The notes under the pieces: generated by a model
What the model was told of the DNA's origin: nothing
What the model saw: only the letters and a program-made list of their open reading frames with translations
Databases searched by the model: none
Position numbers and translations under genes: made by a program
DNA from: Tulasnella sp. 424
Lineage: Eukaryota > Basidiomycota > Agaricomycetes > Cantharellales > Tulasnellaceae
Direction of reading: 5' to 3'
NCBI GenBank assembly: GCA_019633425.1
Contig: WSUB01000150.1
Location: 34,049 to 98,048 of the forward strand
DNA length: 64,000 nucleotides
Shown here: positions 46,550 to 57,300 of the stretch, one piece after another
Layout of the letters: every line of letters starts with the position of its first letter
Numbering within the stretch: position 1 is the first letter of the stretch

Positions 46550-49338
46550 ATGGAGGGGACACCCGCTAATCAAGCTACGCAAGAACACGTGGTCGAAGAT
46601 CCGCTTGCGCCATTACGTTTACCCGCGTTGGCGCAGATCAGCGACTTTTGGAAACGCTACGACCGCCTAGCAGACATCCATGACAAGAAAATGACTTCAA
46701 ACCTCAATACTAATCTAGATGTACTCCTCATCTTTGTGAGTCTGTTTAATGCTCAGTGCGATTACTACGATGGTCTCTGATGCAGTAAGGGTCCCTAGGC
46801 CGCTCTGTTCTCCGGCATCAACACCACATTCATCTCCATCACCATGCCAGACCTTTCTCCGAACCCCGCAGACGAGACCAGTACTCTCATTCGACTCCTT
46901 GTCTTGAGGGCAGATAACAATACTCTGACACCCGCTGATCTCGCACCACCATTTTCTCCCAACTCCACTTCCATTGTTGTTAACTGCTTGCTCTATGCCA
47001 GTTTAAGCTGCAGTTTACTTGCGGCTGTAGGCGCAATGATGGCCAAGGAATGGCTCCAGAGCTTCGATCGAACGGGGCAGACGGGTCCGTTAGAAGAGCA
47101 AGGTCGATTCCGACAACTCAAGTTCAATGGAGTGGAGCAGTGGCGTTTGGAAGCGGTGATCAAGTTCTTACCTAACCTTCTCCTCTTATCCGTGGTCCTC
47201 TTCTTTGCGGGTATAGGTCTATTTCTCCTGCCTATTAACACGGCCGTCGCAGGAATTGTAATTGCATTTTCGGGTCTCGGGGTCATCCTCTCCGGCATCG
47301 CTATCGTTTCTGGGGCGGTCTCTCCCCTGTGTCCATATCAGTCAGCTGCGTCTAGCGCACTACGTCGAATTTATGGGGCCCCCCTTAACTCCTGGAGGAC
47401 CATCTTGCGAGCGATCGTCTACCCAATAGCTAGAGCTATGTTGGCGGGTGTGTCAAGGTTTCTTGACATTACCTACCCCTTGTGGATGCGCTTGCGTCAA
47501 CTCGTTCGGCTCCCATTCCAAGGGCATGCTCCCTCTACGACACCGTTCCCAGGGGGCCGCAGAGCAGGAGCCCTTTCCTTCCCGCCGAGTTCTGAAGGAG
47601 GCGAAGACACTTCAGATAATTCGAGAGAGGAAACAAGTGATCCCCGCTCTCCATTTGCCTTAACGCGATTCCGGCAGCTCCTTAGACGAGCGCCCCATGC
47701 GGGGGTAAAGCTGCTAGAAAACGTATTCCCATTCTTGACGCATCAGGACAATGATTTGGCGATGCCGGAGGGCGACACTGCCCATTCTTCCTGGAGCGGT
47801 GGCGATAACGAGAAAGACACGGGGCAGACAGTATGTGCACATGCTGCTCGTTGGCTCCTTGACACGACATCCAATCGTGCAGACCAAATAGCCGCGGCCC
47901 AATTCATACGAAGTCTCGATCGAAACGCATGTACCATCGTATTTAAAGACTCTGGAGCTTGGAGACGGATGTTATCCTTAACTCGCGAGGCATTCGACGT
48001 CTGGCGGTCCCAGCCGAATGAAAGTAACCAGGAGGTAGCTGAGCTATTCGGGTGGGCAATATGTCATGTACCTGTCCGGCTCTCCGAAGACATCGTCCAA
48101 GGGCATCACGCAACTGATCCGCCACCGCACGAATCAAGGAGTTTCGGCGAAACCTTTTTGCAGGCACTTGAGCTTGCCCGAAACAAGTTCTCTATCCACG
48201 AGCCAGAGGATGAGGAGTATATACTTCATGTTGCATTTCTTTCTTCCCTCATTAGGAGACGGCTAGTCATAAATCAATATCAATGGGCAAAACTATCGCG
48301 GTTGATTGTGACTGGCGAGACCCACCGGATTGCCGATACCCTTCTGGGCCTGTGGGCCGGTTTCGTTCAAACGATGGGCCATAAGTTCGGTGAGTTCGAG
48401 TCCTCTTATACATTGGCAGAGCTTTTAGACTTAGGAGAGAATAAGTGAGTGCGGTGTCTGGCATCCGTTGCCTGCATATGCGACTCACATTTGGGATTTG
48501 AAGAGAACTGCTCTTACAAAACTTATCAACCGCCCTGTTTTGGAGCAATGAAAGTCTGGACTCGGTTCGAGGGGACTTGCGGTCAGAACCAGATGCCGTG
48601 CGTGGGTACACTATGTGCTTGCGGAGAATCAGAGCACTCGCTCAGCAGAGTTCTCCGAAAATCCTGGACGAGGCCTCGCGGGGTGTGGCAGATGTACTAC
48701 GGGGATTCATTGGCACTCTGACAACGTCATCTGCGGAGACACCAAGCGCGGAATTGGTCACGCTCTCGATAGAGGTGGTACTCGGGTTGCGCATCTTCCT
48801 TGACAACAGCGGTTCGAACGATCTCTCCAGTTCCCAGAATTTACATTTTCAGGAACACCTCGATGAACGTTTGATTGACGCTGTTGCCGATATGATGCTG
48901 GACAATCCCCAGGTACCAACTAACTGGCTATGGATGGATAGACCGATAAAGCCCAGCCTTATAAGAACACTCCTCTGGCTATGGAGGAACACTGCAGACA
49001 TACCGACGAATGGCCGGGAAGGGGAGAGAATATTTCTTTCCAGCTGTCGACTGTGGGCACCTTTGGAGAAAGAAGTCGACTTCTCGAAAACAGGAAATTT
49101 CAAGCATTGGGATAAGCCTCTCACATCCGACGACCTGAACAAAATCATCGAATTCATCGAATTCCTTAGGAAGGATCGAAAAGACTCGGCGTTTATCAGC
49201 CGTAACGCGGACGTTGGAATCAATCGCCTATATGTCCACTTCAGCCAACGAGTCGAATGGGAATACGATCTCTTCGGCACGTGGAAGCAACCCATGTTAT
49301 GTGCTCGATCATTCCACTTGGAAAACGGGTTGCTGTAG
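46550..49338 (+). CDS. DUF6535 membrane protein, tandem copy 2
   Basis: Three exons, 46550-46735, 46799-48444 and 48504-49338, give 888 aa in frame. Exons 1 and 2 are near-identical to those of the gene at 42349 through the DUF6535 domain (FWKRYDRLADIHDKKM, EWLQSFDRTGQTGPLE, four membrane segments). After the membrane part it has about 50 extra residues, rich in Ser, Arg and acidic groups (SFPPSSEGGEDTSDNSREE), absent from copy 1. The tail (ARWLLDTTSNRADQ, AELFGWAIC, EDEEYILHVAFLS, FWSNESLDSVRGDLRSEP) is shared but more diverged. Function unknown. It is a tandem duplicate, 5' of RRP5. Confidence 0.88.
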
Positions 49339-49519
49339 CACCTTTAGTAAAGAGGCTGTATCATATACTCGTTCCGGGATTCTTTGTTGTGGGTACATAG
49401 TATGACACCGGGCGCTGTCATGAGACCATTCGGAAGTCGCCGCGCGGAGACCCCTATTTCCTCAGAAAATTTGAACCTTGCACCAAACCAGCGCTTACCA
49501 CCTTGACTACAATTTCCTC

Positions 49520-52500
49520 ATGTCAATCAGAAAGCGTGCAAATGATGCAAATGGACTTTCAGCACCCAAACCAAAAAGGGCCAAGCTCGACTCAAATTTG
49601 AAACCAGAACCGACCACTGTGTCTGGGATGTCGTCGGGGCAAAGGATGGAGGAAATCGACTTCCCCCGAGGCGGGGGCACATCATTGTCAGCCATTGAAG
49701 TAAAAAATGCTAAAGCTGAAGCAGTTCAGGAGCTTGAGTCGGAGCTTGCTCAGGTGCCGCTCTTCATATAATCATCTACACTGGCATTCTGATGGTTGCT
49801 TTAGCAGAAAGATAAACGCGGTAAGGTCAAGGCCAAGTCTTCGTCTAGTGGCAAGTCCGCCTCTGGTAGGAAAGGGAAGGACCCCCTTTTGTCTCTTCTA
49901 CGTGCAGACAAAGAGGTCTCGGCGCACCGCCTGACTTTGAAGGTCAGCGCCTCTGAGAAACATGGCCACAGTATGCTAGCCTAACCCGATCCTTTCGACT
50001 TCAGAACATTGTTCCCGGACTGAGAGTTCTGGCTCAAATAACGTCCGCTAAACCGCTCGCTCTAGTCGTATCTCTCCCCGGCCAACTCCACGGTCACATC
50101 CCAATAACCAACATCTCACCTACATACTCGGGTTTACTGGACAAGGAAGCAGCTTCATCATCCGAAGACGGTGAGATGGACCAAGACGAAACTTCCATCT
50201 TTGCGGCAGAATCAAACGAGATGTATTCCGCGGGGCAGTTCGTCCGCGCCGTTGTCACTCACGTTCGCATGGAAGGGGAGAGAGCGCGGCCACAACTCGG
50301 AGAGAGACCATCGAACGACGAGGAATGGCAGTGTGGGAAGATTGAGCTATCATTAGTACCTCAAAAAGTTAACGAAGGGCTGACCCAGGATGACCTCGCG
50401 TCTGGGGTAGTGAGTAACCTCTCATTTGTATTTCACAGTGACGGTCGAAGTGATGTTCATTGTTCAGATAGTGTCCGCTGCTGTAAAGAGTGTCGAAGAT
50501 CACGGATACGCCATGGACTTGGGTCTTCCTGACGTCTCTGGGTTTCTGAAGTTCTCGGATGCAGAGAACGCGGGGCTAACAGCAACTGGAAGGTTGCATG
50601 TCGGAATGGTCGTGACTTGCACGATTTCGGATAAGTCTACCAAAAGGAAGGGTCGAGTGTACCAAGTAACCATAAACCCTAAGAAGGTCTGGGGACATCT
50701 AGTGAGAACGGCTGTAGCTTGTTGTGGGCGAACTTAGATGTTGACCTCCATCCCAAGGCTTCAGAAGCTGCCTCTCTCGCTTCCGTAGGTCCGGGCTCCC
50801 TTGTATCAGGCCTCATCACGGACGAATCGCCCAACGGAATCCGGCTTCAAATTCTTGGCCTCTTCTCTTCGGACGTAAACTCGTGGCATCTGCCAAGAGA
50901 CCCCGCCGCGCGCAAGAAACTCAAGATCGGAGAGAGAGTTCAAGCTCGCGTGCTATATGCTATTCCTGACACTTTACCAACGAGCTTTTCCCTGTCCTTC
51001 TTGCCCAACCTCCTCGATATCCGCCCTTCGTCGCCATCCATACAGGACGACGAGGACGCTGTTATCACTACTTCGGACGACCATAAAAGCACCTCGCACA
51101 GCCCGATGTTTACGAGCCTGCACGAATCTTTCTCTCGTGGAACTCGAGTCGATAATGTCAAAATCCTTCAGGTTCATAAAGGATGGGGCTTGACTTGCTT
51201 AGTGGCAGATGGCGTGCTTGGCTTTGTTCCGGTAAGTGCATATCGGACGCCTTTCACCCTATTTTTTTCAATTCTAACTCATCCTGTCGGGACTCTCTTA
51301 AGATGAACAACATCGACGAGGATGCAAATAACCTCAGCGAGGTGTACAAGGTCGGAAGCGTTCATGCTGGCCGTGTTCTTGGCTTCTCGTCGATTGAGGG
51401 CCTTTTGCTCTTGACCCTCAAATCTTCGGCCTTGGAGGAAAACCTCTTTACTACCGAAGATGTCAGAGTCGGTCATATACTCAAGGTAAAGCACTTCGAA
51501 TGAGAGTCTTTTGCATCAAGGCGGTCGGATTAATCGATACTCATTTGGGCTACCAGGTTACCGTCAAATCCCTCTCGCCGACGTTCATGAGGGTCGCTCT
51601 ATCAGACAAGCTGACGGGTATTGTTCCTCCAATACATTACTCGGATATCGTCCTGAAGCACCCCGAACGGAAGTTCGAGGAAGGAAAGAGCGTCAAAGCC
51701 CGAGTAAGCTTTACCTGTGCATGCGATATGATGATATCGGCCTGACGAACGTCGCTGTAATCTAGGTCCTGGCAGTCGAACCATCTAAACAACGGATCGT
51801 CCTGACTCTCAAGAAGTCCCTCATCCAGTCTGAACTCCCTGTCCATTCCGATTTCTCTGAAGTCAAGGTCGGGGACGCTATGCTCGGAACTGTGTGGAAA
51901 GTTCTCAACAACGCCCTTCTGGTTGAATACTTCGGAGATATCAGGGGATTTGTTCCCATGACCGAGCTCAGCGACGAACCCATTGCCAATCCTTCCGCTC
52001 ACTTTAAGGAGGGTCAAGTCGTCAAAACCGTCGTCATCAAGATTGACAACCCGACGGACCGCAAGATGACGGTCAGCATCAGACGGGCCTTGCCTTCATA
52101 CGTCCCAGACATCAACAACCTAAACATCGGCTCTGAAGTGAAGGGTACTATCGAGAAACTTCTGCCAAAGAAGGCTCTCCTTAGGTTGGAAGGAAGCACT
52201 GTACGAGGCCAGATATCCTACGCTCAGCTTGCAAAAGATCGAAAAACCAAGGCCAAAGCGGTCCAGAAAGACCTTCGAATAGGAGAGACCATCACAGGCT
52301 TGTTTGTCTACGAGAAAGACGTGGCGCGGAATGAAGTCCTTTGCTCATTCCATGTGCCGAAGCCGCACAAAGAAGCCCAAGCAGAAGGGTCGGATAGCGA
52401 TATTGAACCGGAGAAGAAGCCAAGCCAAGGCGGAGATGACGAACCTGAAATTGAGGTGGTTTCTCTCAACAACGGAGATGAAGTCGATGCGAAGGTGGAG

Positions 52501-54268
52501 AACGTTGTATCACGAGGGATTTGGGTTCATGTCAAGGGTGTTCGATCCAAATGCCTGATCACTCGGAAAGAAGTCAGTTCTGTTTTCAGTCTCATCTAAT
52601 TATACGAATGACAGGGAGAAAACACTGATGCAATCTAATGTTTCAGATGCAATCGGAGACAAACGACAGGGGCGTCAAATCATTCCGCAAGGGTGACTCG
52701 GTCAAGGCCACTGTCATTCGTTTCAACGCGCAAGCCGATAGATACTACCTCACGCTCAAAGCGACGAGCAGCCTCAACGCCCCTGCGGTCCCTCATCGTG
52801 ACTCTGCAATTGAGTTTGAATCCTCCAATTCCAAGTGGTCTCCGTCCAACCCTGCACTAGAACTGCCTGATGAAACCAGTGAAGATGAAGACGAAGATGA
52901 GGACCAAATCATGGATTCGGTAAGATTTTTGGCTACATATCTGTTTCTATGCGCCGACTGATAGGCCGCTTTTGGACCCCAAGGTCGAGTCGTCGGCTCC
53001 GCTTCCCATCAAGGCAGCCCCGCCCTCTAACGACACAGAAAGGGCAACACGGGGCCCAGGACTGAAACTTGGTGGATTCACGTGGTCCGGTGATGTAGAC
53101 ATTGTTGAAGAACAAAACGAGTCCGACAGCGAGTCCTCGGGCGGGGAAGCCGGTCCATCGACGTCGAAGAAATCCAAAAAGAAGGGTCGTTCGGCAATCC
53201 AAGAAGATCTTACCGCAAGCATGCATAGCAAAACGCCCGAGTCTTCGGCAGAGTTTGAGCGACTCGTCAAAGCGACTCCAGATTCCTCTTTCTTGTGGAT
53301 GCAGTATATGGCATTCCAGCTCCAACTCTCAGAAGTCGACAAAGCCCGGGAGATCGGAAGGAGAGCTCTGGAGATCATCAACTTTAGAGAAGAGCAGGAG
53401 AAGATGAATGTTTGGGTCGCGTTGCTGAACCTAGAGATTGCCTATGGAACCCAGGACACTGTGCAGGGAGTCTTTACCGAAGCTGCTCGGGCAAACGACG
53501 GCAAGGCCATCCACCTCCGCATGGCGTCTTTGCTGGATGAAGCTGGAAGACACGAGGTTCGTAACCAAGACCCAAATGTCATAGACTTTGTTCTAATCTA
53601 GCTGATGCTGTAGGAGGCGGAAGAGATGTACCAGCGAACAACGAAGAAGTTTGGAATCAGCTCCAAGGTTTGGACCTTATTTGGAGAATACTACCTTAGG
53701 CGCGGGCAAGCGGATGAAGCCCGGGAATTACTGCCGCGCAGCTTGAAGAGTCTCGAGAAGAGGAAACGTAAGCTTTGGATCCACATTCAGTGCTATTCGG
53801 CTCTGAACTTTGGGATCTGCCTCAGACGTCAAGACCATTACGAAGTTTGCGCAAATGGAGTATAAGTTGGGCGATCCCGAACGGGGTCGGACCATCTTTG
53901 AGGGCGTCGTTGACTCTCACCCTAAGCGATTTGACCTTTGGTTGGTGTACATTGATCAGGAGGCTAGTCAAGGCAACATCGATTCCGTCAGGTACGAGAT
54001 TCGCCCTCCGCGCCTGCCATACGCTAACGTCCTTCACACCAGAATTATTTTCGAGCGCTTGCTTCGTCAAAACCTCTCATCGAAGAAAGCAAAGTAGGCT
54101 CCTTTATGCGAAGGCGTAGCCACACCTGAGGCTCATCCCTTTTCTTTCAGGGCCGCATTCAAAAGATGGTTAGAGCTCGAAAGATCTATTGGTTCAGAGG
54201 ACGGCGCCGAGACTGTCAAAGCGAAGGCTATCGAATGGACACAAAATAATGGAGTAGGAAGCGCGTAA
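49520..54268 (+). CDS. RRP5: rRNA biogenesis protein RRP5 (S1 and HAT repeats)
   Basis: Nucleolar factor for 18S and 5.8S rRNA processing. My exons are 49520-49753, 49808-49942, 50005-50409, 50468-about 50690, about 50710-51231, 51303-51485, 51557-51703, 51766-52572, 52647-52919, 52984-53556, 53614-53767, 53826-53991, 54043-54093 and 54151-54268, about 1340 aa. A basic N terminus (KRANDANGLSAPKPKRAKLD) is followed by a series of S1 RNA-binding units, for example VSAAVKSVEDHGYAMDLG, ILQVHKGWGLTCLVADGVLG, LGTVWKVLNNALLVEYFGDI and VENVVSRGIWVHVKG. An acidic linker (ETSEDEDEDED) precedes C-terminal HAT repeats (KMNVWVALLNLEIAYG, KVWTLFGEYYLRRGQADEAR, KFAQMEYKLGDPERGR). Between 50687 and 50737 the frame shifts by one base, and no GT-AG intron of normal length restores it while keeping GRVYQVTINPKKV. 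I suspect a one-base indel at the GGGG run (50691-50694). Confidence 0.88.
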
Positions 54269-54377
54269 TGTCGTTATTATAATAAAATATCAACTCGACG
54301 CACGCAGAGAGAGCATGAAAGCATGTACAAGAAAGAGATAAAGCAAGAGAATCAATCATACAAAATGTCCATAAGAC

Positions 54378-57300
54378 TTATCGTGAGCGTTCGGTGGGAG
54401 TATGTCGGGGAGGTTCATCATAGTCGCTTAGACGATTGGCGTTCGAGCTGGGGACGAATCGGCGCTGCCAGTCATCGAGTTCATTTCGGAGCGACTCGAA
54501 GTTATCCGAACTGGCACGGCTATCTCGGCGAACGGAAACGGACAGCTGCGACTCGCGCTGAGAACGGGCACCATAACCATGTTGGTCTACGTCTTCCAGT
54601 AGGAGGTTGATCTTGTCGGTGAGCATACGATTCTCCGACTTGAGGGCGGCATTCTCCGCGGCCATTTCCTGTAGGAATCCGTCATTGTCTCCAATCCGGG
54701 AGAGCCTTAAGGCGCTCTCCAGACGTTCCACTTCAGCCTGGAGCTCTTCAGCGTGCTGCAGTCGGTCATCGGCCATACGCTGAGAGTCGCGGAGTTTGTC
54801 TCGAAGGTCCTCAACTTCCATGGCAAGGTTGTCTAGTCGGCGGTGCAGGTCTTGGTTTTCTTTAGCAAGTCGCTGAGCGTTCCGTTGAGCCTCTGATAGT
54901 TGTTGATTGCGGTATCCATCCTCGTCGGACATTGGGGTGTTTCGACCATTAGCGTTGCGAGTCCGCGAACCAGCTTCGGAGCCATTGACACCTCTCGAGG
55001 AATCAAGTTCACTCTGGAGGTTGGTGTTGATCGTCTTTTGTTTGGTTAGCTCGTCTTTCATGCGCCTCAACATGTTCTCAGTTCCACTACAAGATTTGAG
55101 AGGTTAGACAGGTACTCCCTTGACGACCAACACATCTTCACATACCGTACGTAGTGAACCGCAGTCTGGTAGTCGTTCTCCATCTGCTGAAGTTTATCCC
55201 TGTGGGCAGCCTCCGATTCGGCCAGTTTACGCTCGGCAGCCGCGGCGCGGGCGTTGCTTTCCTCCGCATTTGAAGGGCTCTTGTTGGCAGTAGCCCGAAG
55301 CCGGTCGATTTCATCAGACATGAGACGGAGTTGGGATTCCGCATCGGCCTTGTCTCGAATAGCATCCTGGTAGCGAATCTCGGTGTCTTCCAGCAGCTGC
55401 TTGGTATCTCGGAGCTGATTCTGGAGTTGCTGAAGACGAGAGCTGTTGGAAGATCCTTGAGGTGACGTGAGCTCGTCTTCGTCGATAACCAGCCCGTTGT
55501 CGGAGAGGTAGTTGCGTAGCATGCCCAACCTGACTTCGCCCTCAGCAGCCGCTTTGGACTTGTCTCGCAACTCTGCTTCCCGTGAAGCCAGATCCTTCCG
55601 CAAGCGTCCACCGTCAGCAAGGGCAACAGCCAACTGAGATCGCAACCCGGAAACTTGGGTTCGCAGGGACAAAAGACTGTTCTCGGCTGTACGAGCACGA
55701 TCGCGGTGTTCTGCCAAACCGGCTTGAGCGGCATCGACGCGCTGACCGGCTTCCTTGAGCATCTTCCTCAGAGAACTCATCTCCTGCTCCATCGCGCGCT
55801 GTCTCTCGGCATGACCACGAGTGGCCCGATCATCGTCCGCCTGAAGCTCCCTCTGCGTATCAAGAAGCTTGCCAATGCTGCCCGTCAAGCTGGCGCGGTA
55901 CTCGTCGGCCTCCTCGCGGGATTTGGCCCAAGCGTTTTCTACATCGGCCAGTCGAGCTGCAACGCTCTCCGTTTCTTGGACTCTTGCCTCGAGGTCGTTG
56001 CGCGTCTGAGTGAGCTCGTCCTCCAACTCGGCTATCCTGCTCCTCGCAGCCTGCCACTGATCGTCCATCTCGGCAGCACGAGCACCCGCAGCGTCCAAAG
56101 CTGAACGAGCTTGATCAAGGGCGCGTTGGTGCTGGTCGCGACTTGAGAGCAGTTCGGTGATTTGAGATCGAAGAGCGTTCCGTTCTGCTTCCAATTGCGA
56201 AGTTGACGAGGTCGCAGTGAGGAGTCGATCGGTATGGTCGCGAAGATTGCTCTCCACAGTTAGGTGCTTCTCCCGTAATTCAGAGTGCTCCCGCTTGACC
56301 ACATCATGGGCCTCTTCCGCAATCTCGGCACGCTTGACAGCTTCTACCGCTCGTTCCTCGGCTTGTTCCCGTAGTCGCGACTGCAGCGAATGAGCTTCGC
56401 TGACTTCATCAAGCTTCCGCTCAATGGCATTCCGTTCCGCGGTGAGGGCTTGAACTTGAGTTTCTAAGCTGTTCATACGATCTCGTTCTAGCCGGTTGAC
56501 GTCTCCAGCAGAGCCGTTTTCGTAAGCAGCGAGTTTGGCGCGGTAGAAGCCGGCTTCTTGGACTGCGGCGTTGCGAATCCGGTCAGATTCGGCGAGGCGG
56601 TCGGATATTGACTTGGCTTGCGATGCGAAGGCGGCCTTTATAAAATCCGAACAAAGTTAGCAAAACGCAATCCCACGTACAGATGCAGAACACTCCCGCC
56701 TTACCTCCAATTTAGCCTGTTCCTGCTTCAGTTTCATTACCGTGTTCGCCACACCATGTCTGCCAGGACCGTCCTCATCTCCATGGTGCTCCGACGCTTC
56801 ATCCTCATTCATCCAGGTCCCAACCTTGCTCTCCGGTAAATCTCCATCGGCCCAAACGAACCCAGACTTCGCCGCACGTGACAACGCAGCCTTCATCCAG
56901 TTCTCCCTCCTCCGCAAGCTCTCGATCTCGTTTTCCTTGGCTCTTAAGAGATCCGCTCCGACGTTGCCCGAGGTTCGACTGCTGTTGAGCCCTGGGGACT
57001 TGAGGCCCGAGCCGGCGGAATAGAACGCGTCGGGAGGTGGAGGTCCAGAACTTGGTGAGGGACTCCGCGCTGCCAACCCATTGACGCGGCTCATTTGCTG
57101 AGCAGCGACGGAGGGAGAATCTCGACCTGTCCGGACGATGCCGTTCGGGGGAGAAATCGCTCGCGTGGGGTTGAGAGTTGGGGTAGATACCACAGGTGGA
57201 GACAAGGCTCGCTCCCTCGTGATGGGTGCCGAAGGCTCGACGCTACTCTCTTCGCTCATTTCTTTATCCAACCTAGCCCCGTACAATATATCATCATCGC

